Translations under genes and position numbers: made by a program | The notes under the pieces: model-generated | Seen by the model: only the letters and a program-made list of their open reading frames with translations | The model's database searches: none | What the model was told of the DNA's origin: nothing | Origin: Salinisphaera hydrothermalis C41B8 | GTDB lineage: Bacteria; Pseudomonadota; Gammaproteobacteria; Nevskiales; Salinisphaeraceae | Direction: 5' to 3' | DNA: 64,000 nucleotides | Assembly: GCF_000732535.1 (NCBI RefSeq) | Contig: NZ_APNK01000021.1 | Location: forward strand, 1 to 64,000 | Part shown: one piece after another, positions 16,182-26,467 of the stretch | Numbering within the stretch: position 1 is the first letter of the stretch | Layout of the letters: each line of letters opens with the position of its first letter

Positions 16182-16442
16182 CGGCGGCGGCACGCGGGTT
16201 GATGAGCCGAGGCGGGGCGTTATCCGCAGTGTGCCGGGCCGAGGCGCCGTCTCGTATCGAACAGGTAGCGAACCCGCCCGCCGGGCGATACACGCGGGTG
16301 TGTCTGGTATCACCGAGGCCCGGCTGATCTCCCTGCAATCACCGCCGGGACGAATTCAGCTTGGCCGAACGCCCTTGGCAAGCTGCGCCGGTTGATCGAC
16401 GCTGCGTCAGTTCAGCGTGCGCTCGACCGGGGCGCGTCGCGA

Positions 16443-17108
16443 TCAGAGTTCCATCCACATCCGATACAGCCCCGTACGCACTGATTCCATCAGTAACCGA
16501 TCGGTTTCGTCGGCCTTGTGGCCCATACGTGCGACCAGTTGATAATAATGCGATAGCACTTGGCGGTGTTTGAGTTCGGGGATCTGGCTCTGTATCCACG
16601 TCACAGCGGCGTAGCGCGTACCGCGGGTCACCGGTCGCACCTGATGAATGAGGCCGGTGGGGTAGATCACCGCGTCGCCGGCATCGAGTTTCACGAGCTG
16701 CGGTTCCGTGCCGGTCCACAGTTCGAGTTCGCCGCCGTCGTATTCGTCGCCCGACGACAGGAACACCGTCACCGATAAATCCGTGCGCAACGGTTTCGGC
16801 TTGGTGTTCATGATTGCTTCGTCCATATGCAGCCCGTAATACATGCCGGGCTGATAGCGGGAGAAGGTCGGGCTGGGCACGCCCCGGGGGAAGGCGGTAT
16901 TCAGCACGTCGTCGTTATTGAGCAGCGCCTGAACCACTATCCGGCCGATCTCGGATTGGTCCGAATCGTTTTCGCTGATCTGTTCGTTGTTCTTGATATT
17001 CGATCCGCGGTTCGTGGCTTTGCCTTCCACGAACTCGGCTTGTTCGACGAATGCGCGTGCTTTGCGGGTCTGCGACGCGTCAAGCAGGCGGGTGATCTGA
17101 GTAATCAT
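16443..17108 (-). CDS. PKHD-type Fe(II)/2-oxoglutarate hydroxylase, PiuC family
   Basis: A 221-aa Fe(II)/2OG dioxygenase. The metal ligands are visible as H94-x-D96 in YYGLHMDEA and H155 in TGLIHQVRPV, with R165 placed to bind 2-oxoglutarate. Length and the N-terminal region fit the PiuC/YbiX family of Fe2+-dependent prolyl-4-hydroxylase-like proteins. These are often linked to TonB-dependent siderophore receptors, but no receptor gene is adjacent here. Start at the ATG 17108. The physiological substrate of the family is unknown. Confidence 0.9.
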   Translation of the reverse strand: MITQITRLLDASQTRKARAFVEQAEFVEGKATNRGSNIKNNEQISENDSDQSEIGRIVVQALLNNDDVLNTAFPRGVPSPTFSRYQPGMYYGLHMDEAIMNTKPKPLRTDLSVTVFLSSGDEYDGGELELWTGTEPQLVKLDAGDAVIYPTGLIHQVRPVTRGTRYAAVTWIQSQIPELKHRQVLSHYYQLVARMGHKADETDRLLMESVRTGLYRMWMEL

Positions 17109-17252
17109 AAAGGCCCCTCGGGTAGCGCTACGGCGCCGACTTCAAGCAACCGCGGCGATCACGATAGACGTTAACCGATGTCGTGTGTATGCCCTAAACA
17201 CGCGCGACCGCGGCTGGGTTCGTCGACATCCGCCGGCACCACGCCCGCCAGC

Positions 17253-17283
17253 AAAAAAACCTCGCCGAGACTCCCCGGCGAGG
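17253..17283 (-). terminator. Rho-independent terminator of glpK
   Basis: On the minus strand CCTCGCCG, a short loop and CGGCGAGG are followed by seven T residues, about 75 bp after the glpK stop. Confidence 0.88.
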
Positions 17284-17357
17284 CAAGCGCATCGGAGGAG
17301 ATGCGTTCGGACAAACTGAATGGGCTTGCCAATAGGCGTGTCATCGGACGGCAGCGA

Positions 17358-19377
<2,020 letters not shown>

Positions 19378-20874
19378 TCAGGCGTAGGCACGCTCGCGCA
19401 GATATGCCGCCAGGCGTTCGATCTCGTCGGCGGTCAGCCGCAGGCCGAGCTTGGAGCGGCGCCAGACGATATCCTCGGCGGTACGCGCCCATTCGTGTTC
19501 GCACAGATAGTCCACTTCGGCGGCGTAGAGATCGGCGCCGAAATGTTCGCCCAAATCGTCCAGGCTCTTGGCGTCGGCGACGATATCGCGCACGCGGGTG
19601 CCGTAGTTGAAGACCATGCGGTTGGCCATGCCCAGCGGAATGAAGGGATGGCTGGCCCGGAGCGATTCGAACAAGTGCTGCGGCTTGGTTTCCTCGCCGC
19701 CGGGCAGCGGATGGCCGGACCCGGTCCATGCCTTCCCGCGATTACCGAGCTTGGGCGCGATCTGATCGACTGCGTCTTCCGCCAGTCGGCGGAAGGTGGT
19801 TAATTTGCCGCCAAACACGTTGAGCAGCGGCGCGCCGTCGGTATCGAGCTGGATCCGGTAATCGCGCGTGATTTCGCTCGCGTTGTCTTCCTGGTCGTCG
19901 AGCAGCGGGCGCACGCCGGAGTAGCTCCAGACCACATCGTCCGGCCCGATCGACTGTTCGAAATAGCGGTTCGCTGATTCACACAGATAGGCGATCTCGT
20001 CTTCTTCGATAGCGACCTTGCCGGGTGCGCCCTCGTGTTCGACATCGGTGGTGCCGATGAGGGTGAAATCCTGTTCGTAGGGGATGGCGAACACGATGCG
20101 CCCGTCGGGCTGCTGGAAGATATAGGCATATTCGTGGTCGAACAGTTTCGGGACGACGATATGGCTGCCCTTGATCAGCCGCAGCGCGTAACGATGGTCC
20201 ATCGTCGCGACGTCGTCGAGAAAACGTACGGCCCAGGGGCCAGCGGCGTTGGCCAGCCCGCGTGCTTTCGCCGAGATGGTCTCGCCGTCGGTGGTTTTGA
20301 GCGTCACCTCCCAGCCATCGGCGTTACGCCGGGCCGATTCGCAGCGCGTGCGCGTCAGGATCGTTGCGCCGCGGTTGGCCGCGTCCATGCAATTGAGGAC
20401 CACCAGGCGTGCGTCCTGAACCCAGGCATCCGAGTAGACGAAGCCCTTGCTGAATTCCGGTTTGAGCGGTGCGCCGGACGGATGATCCTGGAATTTCACC
20501 CCGTGCGAGCCTGCCAGGGTCTGGCGGCCGCCGAGATGATCGTAAAGAAACAGACCGGTGCGAATCATCCAGGCCGGGCGCAGATGCTTCTGGTGCGGAA
20601 GAATGAAGCGCATCGGCCAGATGATGTGCGGTGCCGCTTTGAGCAGGACCTCCCGTTCAGACAGGGCCTTGGCGACAAGCTTGAACTCGTACTGCTCGAG
20701 ATAACGCAGCCCGCCGTGGATGAGCTTGGTCGAAGCCGAGGAGGTATGGCTCGCCAGATCGTCCGCTTCGCACAGCAGAACCGACAACCCTCGGCCCGCG
20801 GCGTCGCGGGCGATGCCGGCGCCATTGATGCCGCCACCGACCACAACCAAATCATACGTCTGCGGAGAGCTCAT
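19378..20874 (-). CDS. glpD: Glycerol-3-phosphate dehydrogenase, aerobic FAD-dependent
   Basis: Membrane-associated flavoenzyme that oxidises sn-glycerol 3-phosphate to dihydroxyacetone phosphate and feeds electrons to quinone. 498 aa. The FAD-binding motif VVVGGGINGAGIARDAAGRG starts near residue 10, and the GlpD signatures TKLIHGGLRYLE and GVRPLLDD are present. Divergent from glpR, with 271 bp between them. That interval holds two GlpR-like operator sequences close to the glpD start, so repression by GlpR and induction by glycerol 3-phosphate is likely. Confidence 0.97.
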   Translation of the reverse strand: MSSPQTYDLVVVGGGINGAGIARDAAGRGLSVLLCEADDLASHTSSASTKLIHGGLRYLEQYEFKLVAKALSEREVLLKAAPHIIWPMRFILPHQKHLRPAWMIRTGLFLYDHLGGRQTLAGSHGVKFQDHPSGAPLKPEFSKGFVYSDAWVQDARLVVLNCMDAANRGATILTRTRCESARRNADGWEVTLKTTDGETISAKARGLANAAGPWAVRFLDDVATMDHRYALRLIKGSHIVVPKLFDHEYAYIFQQPDGRIVFAIPYEQDFTLIGTTDVEHEGAPGKVAIEEDEIAYLCESANRYFEQSIGPDDVVWSYSGVRPLLDDQEDNASEITRDYRIQLDTDGAPLLNVFGGKLTTFRRLAEDAVDQIAPKLGNRGKAWTGSGHPLPGGEETKPQHLFESLRASHPFIPLGMANRMVFNYGTRVRDIVADAKSLDDLGEHFGADLYAAEVDYLCEHEWARTAEDIVWRRSKLGLRLTADEIERLAAYLRERAYA

Positions 20875-20889
20875 ATCGGGATCACCTTA

Positions 20890-20925
20890 TGTTCGGATTA
20901 AAACTCTAGTGTTCGAAACCGAAAA
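20890..20925 (-). promoter_or_regulatory. GlpR-like operator sites upstream of glpD
   Basis: TGTTCGGATTAAAAC (from 20890) and TGTTCGAAACCGAAAA (20910-20925) resemble the perfect palindrome TGTTCGGTTCCGAACA found at 22007-22022. They lie 16-51 bp upstream of the glpD start. Both are imperfect matches; the assignment to GlpR is inferred from gene context. Confidence 0.6.
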
Positions 20926-21145
20926 CAAAAATACAACAAAAGTTGTAGCCGGCGCTCAGCGATAGACGGCTAATATGCAAATTGCAGTCAAAACCGCGTC
21001 CGGGCTTGGGCCGGGCGGGTGGCCGTCGGCGGATTTCTAGCTTGTCGGCGCCATGAAACCGGCGATACGGGCGAGGGCGCGAGTTCGAACGCCCGGCTGC
21101 GTCGTTACGAGTCGCCCCGCGTGGATTCGAAAGGAGAGCAATCGA

Positions 21146-21943
21146 GTGAAACCGCCTAGCCGCCCCGCGTCGGACGAGGAGATGCCGACACCGCGCCAGC
21201 GCGAGATCGTTAATCTGGTCGAGCAGCAAGGATTTGTTGCCATCGAGGCGCTGGCTCGCAGTTTCGATATCACGCAGCAAACCGCGCGACGCGATGTGAA
21301 CGCGCTGTGCAAGGCGGGGTTATTACGGCGTTATCACGGCGGCGCGGGCTTGCCATCGACGGTCGAGAACATTGCCTACGAGGCGCGCCAGGTGCTCAAC
21401 CTCGAGGGTAAACGCAAGATCGCGGAATTGGTGGCGCGCGAAATTCCCGACCATGCCTCGCTGTTTCTCACGCTGGGCACCACGACCAAGGAAGCCGCGC
21501 GGGCATTGGTTGACCACAAGGGGTTGCGCGTGATCACCAACAACCTCCAGATCGCCGGCATGCTCTCGTCTTCGACCGATGCCGAAGTGATGGTGGCCGG
21601 CGGGACGGTGCGTTCCATCGATGCGGGCGTCACCGGCGAAATGACCCTCGATTTTTTCAACAATTTCAAGGTCGACTATGCATTGATGAGTATCTCCGGC
21701 ATCGAGTCGGACGGGACATTGTTCGATTTCGATTACCGCGAGGTTCGGTTGTTGCGCGTGATCATCGCCAACGCGCGGCGCGTCTTCCTGCTGGCCGATC
21801 AAACCAAGTACAACCGCCATGCGCTGGTTCGGGCGGGCAACATCGTGGATTGTATCGATGCGCTGTACACCGATGTGCCGCCGCCCAAGCCGCTCGCCGA
21901 CCTCCTGGCCGAGGCGCGGGTGTCGGTCCATGTCGCCGAATAG
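21146..21943 (+). CDS. glpR: DeoR-family repressor of glycerol genes (GlpR)
   Basis: A 265-aa DeoR-family regulator. An N-terminal helix-turn-helix (PTPRQREIVNLVEQQGFVAI through QTARRDVNALCKAGLLRRYHGGA) is followed by a sugar-phosphate-sensing DeoR C-terminal domain, with FLTLGTTTKEAA, VMVAGGTVR and SGIESDG. GlpR proteins are released from DNA by glycerol 3-phosphate. Start chosen at the GTG 21146 because AAGGAGAG lies about 8 nt upstream; ATG at 21182 is the alternative. It sits between glpD (divergent) and the ABC importer operon (same strand), and GlpR-like palindromes occur in front of both. Confidence 0.92.
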   Translation: MKPPSRPASDEEMPTPRQREIVNLVEQQGFVAIEALARSFDITQQTARRDVNALCKAGLLRRYHGGAGLPSTVENIAYEARQVLNLEGKRKIAELVAREIPDHASLFLTLGTTTKEAARALVDHKGLRVITNNLQIAGMLSSSTDAEVMVAGGTVRSIDAGVTGEMTLDFFNNFKVDYALMSISGIESDGTLFDFDYREVRLLRVIIANARRVFLLADQTKYNRHALVRAGNIVDCIDALYTDVPPPKPLADLLAEARVSVHVAE

Positions 21944-22006
21944 GCGGCACGGAAACCGTGATGGCCGGCTTATCCGGCGAGCCTACGACTTTTGACTAGT
22001 TGTTGA

Positions 22007-22022
22007 TGTTCGGTTCCGAACA
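22007..22022 (+). promoter_or_regulatory. GlpR-like operator upstream of glpS
   Basis: TGTTCGGTTCCGAACA is a perfect 16-bp palindrome 135 bp before the glpS start and 63 bp after glpR. It is the best copy of the motif also seen before glpD. Confidence 0.7.
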
Positions 22023-22156
22023 CTAAGCTCGAATTAAGTAACGCGTGGCCTGTGGGCAGCGCGTGCCTGATTCACGAAGCAACCGGGGCATCACTTGATG
22101 CAAATGCATGAGGCAGCCGCTGGTACCCACCGGCGGTATTTCGGAGGAGGGTGGCT

Positions 22157-23263
22157 ATGTCGCTAGTGCTCGACAATGTGTCCAAGGTCGTAGGTGGGGA
22201 GACTCACATCGCGCCGATGGATCTCGAGCTGGAAAGCGGTTCGCTGTCGCTTTTGCTCGGCCTGACGCTGTCGGGCAAGACGTCGCTCATGCGTTTGATG
22301 GCCGGTCTGGACAAACCCTCGTCCGGGCGCATTCTCGTCGATGGTCGCGATGTCACCGGGCTTTCAGTGCGAAAGCGCAATGTCGCGATGGTCTATCAGC
22401 AGTTCATCAACTACCCGTCGCTGACGGTCTACGAGAATATCGCATCGCCCCTGCGCATCGCTGGCGTTTCGAGCTCGGAGATCGATCGCCGCGTGCGCGC
22501 CGAAGCCGAACGCCTGCATATCGACGCCATGCTCGACCGTTTGCCGGCGGAACTGTCCGGCGGCCAGCAGCAGCGTACGGCCATGGCACGCGCGCTGGTT
22601 CGCGATGCCGAACTCGTGCTGTTGGACGAGCCGCTCGTGAACCTCGATTACAAGCTGCGCGAGACCTTGCGCGAAGAGTTGCCGAAGGCGCTCGAAGGGC
22701 GGCGTTCCATCGTCGTCTATGCCACCACCGATCCGTGGGAAGCGCTGGCATTCGGCGGCCGTACCGCGGTGCTCGAAGAAGGCAATCTGCTGCAGTACGA
22801 CTACGCGGCGAACGTTTACTCGGCGCCGGCCACGACCCACGTCGCGAGCGTATTCAGTGATCCGCCGATGAACATCATCGATGGCGAAATCCGCGGCGAC
22901 GAATTGCGGGTGGGCGACAGCCTCCGTACCGCGCGGCCTGCGGCGTTGTCCAGTCTGTCGGATGGGTCGTATCTGTTCGGCGTTCGTCCGCCGCATTTGA
23001 CGGTTAATTCTGACGCCGATAAGGGCGGCCAGCGCATCGATACGGCGGTCGACGTTACAGAAATCAGTGGCTCGGATACTTATGTGCATTGTCAGGTCGA
23101 GGGTCGGCCCTGGGTAGCGGTGCAGCCCGGCGTGCATCAGCACGATCTCGGTGCGCGTCTTTCGCTGGGTTTTCATCCGGACAAACTGTTCGTCTTCGAT
23201 CGGAACGAACAGCTGGTGCATTCGCCCGAAGCCGGCGCCGACCGACAAGACGAGGGAGCCTGA
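22157..23263 (+). CDS. glpS: Glycerol ABC transporter ATP-binding protein 1
   Basis: A 368-aa ABC ATPase of the carbohydrate (CUT1/MalK-like) type. The phosphate-binding loop is non-canonical, LGLTLSGKTS instead of GxxGxGKST, as I recall for GlpS proteins of rhizobial glpSTPQUV systems. The signature LSGGQQQRTAMARAL and Walker B LVLLDEP are intact, and a C-terminal TOBE-like regulatory domain follows. The ATG at 22157 is preferred to a GTG two codons upstream because GGAGGAGG then has a 7-nt spacing. First gene of a six-gene operon; GlpS and GlpT probably form a heterodimeric ATPase. Confidence 0.92.
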   Translation: MSLVLDNVSKVVGGETHIAPMDLELESGSLSLLLGLTLSGKTSLMRLMAGLDKPSSGRILVDGRDVTGLSVRKRNVAMVYQQFINYPSLTVYENIASPLRIAGVSSSEIDRRVRAEAERLHIDAMLDRLPAELSGGQQQRTAMARALVRDAELVLLDEPLVNLDYKLRETLREELPKALEGRRSIVVYATTDPWEALAFGGRTAVLEEGNLLQYDYAANVYSAPATTHVASVFSDPPMNIIDGEIRGDELRVGDSLRTARPAALSSLSDGSYLFGVRPPHLTVNSDADKGGQRIDTAVDVTEISGSDTYVHCQVEGRPWVAVQPGVHQHDLGARLSLGFHPDKLFVFDRNEQLVHSPEAGADRQDEGA

Positions 23264-23267
23264 CACC

Positions 23268-24374
23268 ATGGCCTTGATTCGTTTCGATGGCGTAGCGCAC
23301 AGCTATTCCGGCCACGCCGAAAAGCCGGCAGATTATGCGCTGCAACCGATGAACTTCAGCTGGGACGACGGTGGGGCGTATGCGCTACTCGGCCCGTCCG
23401 GCTGCGGCAAGAGTACGTTGTTGAACATCTGTTCCGGGCTGCTCAAGCCGTCCGAAGGGCGGGTGTTCTTCGGCGATCGCGATGTCACCGATCTATCGCC
23501 GGAGCGTCGCAACATCGCGCAGGTATTCCAGTTTCCGGTGTTGTACGACTCGATGAGCGTGTACGACAACCTGGCGTTTCCGTTGCGCAACCGCAAGGTC
23601 CAGCGCAGCCACATCGACCGGCGTGTGCGGGAAGTCGCCGAGATGCTCGATCTGGGCAGCGTGCTCAAGCGCCGCGCGAGCGGGCTGGGTGCCGAACTCA
23701 AGCAGAAGATTTCCATGGGGCGCGGACTGGTGCGCGACGACACCTCGGCCATTCTCTTCGATGAGCCGCTGACGGTCATCGACCCGCAGCTGAAGTGGCG
23801 TTTGCGGCGCCAGCTCAAGGAAGTGCACAAGCAGTTCAGCCATACGATGATCTATGTCACCCACGATCAGATCGAGGCGCTCACGTTTGCCGACAAGGTC
23901 GTGGTGATGTCCGATGGCGAAATCGTGCAGGTGGGCACGCCGCAGGAGTTGTTCGAGCGCCCCGAGCATACCTTCGTCGGGTTTTTCATCGGCAGCCCGG
24001 GTATGAACTTCATCGAATGCCGAATCGACGGCGATTCGGCCGTGATCGGCGAGCGTCGTGTGTCGCTGAGCGCGTCGCAGGCCAACGCTGCCGCGCAGGC
24101 GGGCAGCGGTGATTTCAAGCTGGGTATCCGGCCCGAATTCGTCGAGGCGGCGCGGCCGGGCGAGGGCTTTGCGGCGCGCGTGACCGCGGTCGCGGACATG
24201 GGCGAATTTCATCTCGTGACCGCCGATCTGGACGGTAACGAGCTCAAGATCAAGCTTCCCGACGCCCACGCCCATATCCAGGACGACACGTTGCACGTGC
24301 AATTCCCGTCCGAATGGCTCTGCCTGTATCACAACGAGCGTCTCATCGGTCACGAAGTCGAGGTGGCGGCATGA
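23268..24374 (+). CDS. glpT: Glycerol ABC transporter ATP-binding protein 2
   Basis: A 368-aa ABC ATPase with canonical Walker A GPSGCGKST and Walker B AILFDEP. The signature region is degenerate, SGLGAELKQKISMGRGLVRD in place of LSGGQ. In GlpS the Walker A is atypical and the signature normal, the reverse of this gene, consistent with a complementary heterodimer with one functional composite site. Start at ATG 23268, 4 bp after the glpS stop, with GAGGGAG upstream. The stop overlaps the next start (ATGA). The symbol follows the rhizobial glpSTPQUV naming and is not the MFS antiporter GlpT of enterics. Confidence 0.9.
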   Translation: MALIRFDGVAHSYSGHAEKPADYALQPMNFSWDDGGAYALLGPSGCGKSTLLNICSGLLKPSEGRVFFGDRDVTDLSPERRNIAQVFQFPVLYDSMSVYDNLAFPLRNRKVQRSHIDRRVREVAEMLDLGSVLKRRASGLGAELKQKISMGRGLVRDDTSAILFDEPLTVIDPQLKWRLRRQLKEVHKQFSHTMIYVTHDQIEALTFADKVVVMSDGEIVQVGTPQELFERPEHTFVGFFIGSPGMNFIECRIDGDSAVIGERRVSLSASQANAAAQAGSGDFKLGIRPEFVEAARPGEGFAARVTAVADMGEFHLVTADLDGNELKIKLPDAHAHIQDDTLHVQFPSEWLCLYHNERLIGHEVEVAA

Positions 24375-25255
24375 ATAACAACCGTTTCGCCGACAATCGG
24401 GCGTGGTTTCTGGTACTGCCAGCAACGCTTCTTGTCGCTTTTTCGTCGTTGATCCCGTTCATCGCGGTCGTCAACTACAGCCTGCAGATCGTGTTCAACA
24501 TGAACACGCACTCGTTCGTCGGCTGGTCGACTTTCCATGATGCGCTGACCAACGAAGAGTTCCGTGGCGCGCTCGGCCGTCAGGTCCTGTTCACCGCGAT
24601 CGTTCTTGCGATCGAGGTGCCGCTGGGTATCGGCGTAGCGCTCACGATGCCGCGCAGCGGACGAGCGGTCGGGCCGATCATGGTCGTGCTTGCATTGCCC
24701 TTGCTGGTGCCCTGGAACGTGGTCGGTCTGATCTGGCAGATCTTCGCGCGCGGCGACATTGGTTTGTTCGGGGCGTTCGTCAATAACGTCCTGCACATCA
24801 ACTACAACTACGCGACCGGCAGCGTTTCGGCCTGGTTCACGGTGGTGTTGATGAGCGTGTGGCACTGGACCTCGCTGATCGCGCTGCTGTGCTATGCAGG
24901 GCTGTGTGCGATTCCCGGCGCGTTCTACCAGGCCGCGCGTATCGACGGCGCCTCGCGCTGGGCGGTGTTCCGGTTCATCGAGCTGCCCAAACTACGCGGC
25001 GTGCTGACGATCGCCATCCTTCTGCGCTTCGTCTACAGCTTCAAGGTCTATGCCGAGCCGCTGACCGTGACTGGCGGTGGCCCGGGCAGCAGTACGACCT
25101 TCATGACCGAGATGCTCACCAATACGGCCATCGGTCAGTTCGCTTATGGCAAGGCGGCGGCCTACGGGCTGCTCTACTTCCTGATCATCCTGTTGATCAG
25201 CTATGTGTTCTATATCGTGCTGACCCGCGTGGGCACGAGCGAGGGGGACCAATAA
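24371..25255 (+). CDS. glpP: Glycerol ABC transporter permease 1
   Basis: A 294-aa CUT1-type permease with an N-terminal transmembrane segment (AWFLVLPATLLVAFSSLIPF) and about six membrane spans. The EAA-like cytoplasmic loop is AARIDGASRWAVFRFIELPKL. ATGA overlap with the preceding ATPase gene gives translational coupling. With GlpQ it should form the channel across the inner membrane. Confidence 0.92.
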   Translation: MNNNRFADNRAWFLVLPATLLVAFSSLIPFIAVVNYSLQIVFNMNTHSFVGWSTFHDALTNEEFRGALGRQVLFTAIVLAIEVPLGIGVALTMPRSGRAVGPIMVVLALPLLVPWNVVGLIWQIFARGDIGLFGAFVNNVLHINYNYATGSVSAWFTVVLMSVWHWTSLIALLCYAGLCAIPGAFYQAARIDGASRWAVFRFIELPKLRGVLTIAILLRFVYSFKVYAEPLTVTGGGPGSSTTFMTEMLTNTAIGQFAYGKAAAYGLLYFLIILLISYVFYIVLTRVGTSEGDQ

Positions 25256-25256
25256 G

Positions 25257-26054
25257 ATGACGATCCGTCGTATCTGTCTGACGCTGTTCATCCTGTTCCT
25301 GCTGATCCCGATCTATTGGCTGGTCATGATGTCGTTCAAGTCCAACACCGAGATCACGAGTCAGCTGACGTTCTTTCCCAAGGACTGGACGCTCGTCCAC
25401 TACCACGACATCTTCAACAGCGGTAAATGGACCGGGTCGTTCCTGCATTCGCTGTCTTATGTGGCGCTCAACGTGGCGATTACGTTGCCATTGGCGATCC
25501 CGGCAGCCTATGCGTTCTCGCGCTACGACTTTCTCGCCGACAAGCATCTGTTCTTCTGGTTCCTGACCAACCTGATGGCGCCGCCGGCGGTGTTCCTGAT
25601 CCCGTATTTCCAGCTGTATCACAGCATTCATCTGTTCGATACGGTCTATGCGGTAGCGCTGGCCCATACCCTGTTCAACCTGCCGCTGGCGGTGTGGATC
25701 CTGGAAGGGTTTATGTCCGGCGTGCCGCGGGAGATCGATGAAACGGCGTATCTGGACGGCTATTCGCTGCCCCGGTTCTTCATCAAGATCTTTCTGCCGC
25801 TGATCGGCTCGGGTATCGGTGTCGCCGCGTTCTTCTGCTTCATGTTCAGCTGGATCGAGCTGTTGCTCGCCAACACGCTGACTTCGAGCAACGCCATGCC
25901 GTTCGCCACCATGATGAGCAGTGCCTTCACCGCCTCGGGTACCGACTGGGGCATTCTCGCAGCCGCCGGCACGCTCACGCTCATCCCGGGTGTTCTGGTG
26001 ATCTGGTTCGTGCGTCATCGGATCGCCTCCGGTTTCGCCCTGGGTCGGGTCTAG
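25257..26054 (+). CDS. glpQ: Glycerol ABC transporter permease 2
   Basis: A 265-aa binding-protein-dependent permease with an N-terminal span (ICLTLFILFLLIPIYWLVMM) and the EAA-like motif DETAYLDGYSLPRFFIKIFLPL. It begins one base after the GlpP stop. The symbol follows the rhizobial operon naming and does not mean glycerophosphodiesterase. Confidence 0.92.
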   Translation: MTIRRICLTLFILFLLIPIYWLVMMSFKSNTEITSQLTFFPKDWTLVHYHDIFNSGKWTGSFLHSLSYVALNVAITLPLAIPAAYAFSRYDFLADKHLFFWFLTNLMAPPAVFLIPYFQLYHSIHLFDTVYAVALAHTLFNLPLAVWILEGFMSGVPREIDETAYLDGYSLPRFFIKIFLPLIGSGIGVAAFFCFMFSWIELLLANTLTSSNAMPFATMMSSAFTASGTDWGILAAAGTLTLIPGVLVIWFVRHRIASGFALGRV

Positions 26055-26069
26055 TCAGGAGTTCACGAC

Positions 26070-26345
26070 ATGCAATGGATGCTTTGGACCTTACCCACCG
26101 CCGCGTTTTTCATCGGCATCGTGGCCATATTGATCGTGATGACGATCTGGCAATTCATTCAGCCCACGCGCGAGCGTCGCGGTTGGATCATTCCGATGCG
26201 TACCACGCGAGGGGATCGACTGTTCATCGGCTTGCTCAGTTCGGCTTATCTGACGGCGCTCTGGGTGGCACTGGTGCCGCTGACGAGCTGGATTTTGCTG
26301 GTGCTGGTCGTGCTGTGGATCGTCGGACTCATTCTGTTCGGTTAA
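26070..26345 (+). CDS. glpU: Small membrane protein of the glycerol transporter operon (DUF2160)
   Basis: A 91-aa hydrophobic protein with about three predicted spans: TAAFFIGIVAILIVMTIW, SSAYLTALWVALVPL and ILLVLVVLWIVGLILF. Its position between permease and binding-protein genes matches the small GlpU/DUF2160 protein of glycerol ABC operons. Function is not established; an accessory subunit of the permease is a reasonable guess. Confidence 0.85.
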   Translation: MQWMLWTLPTAAFFIGIVAILIVMTIWQFIQPTRERRGWIIPMRTTRGDRLFIGLLSSAYLTALWVALVPLTSWILLVLVVLWIVGLILFG

Positions 26346-26467
26346 CACGGCACTAGCACAAGAGTTCAGGCTGATCGTATCGCGACGGTTCGCAGGCGAT
26401 GCGCGCGGCCCTACCACCGGTTCGTTTTGCTCGGGCCGGCTCATACTGCGATCGGAAGGAGATCGAA

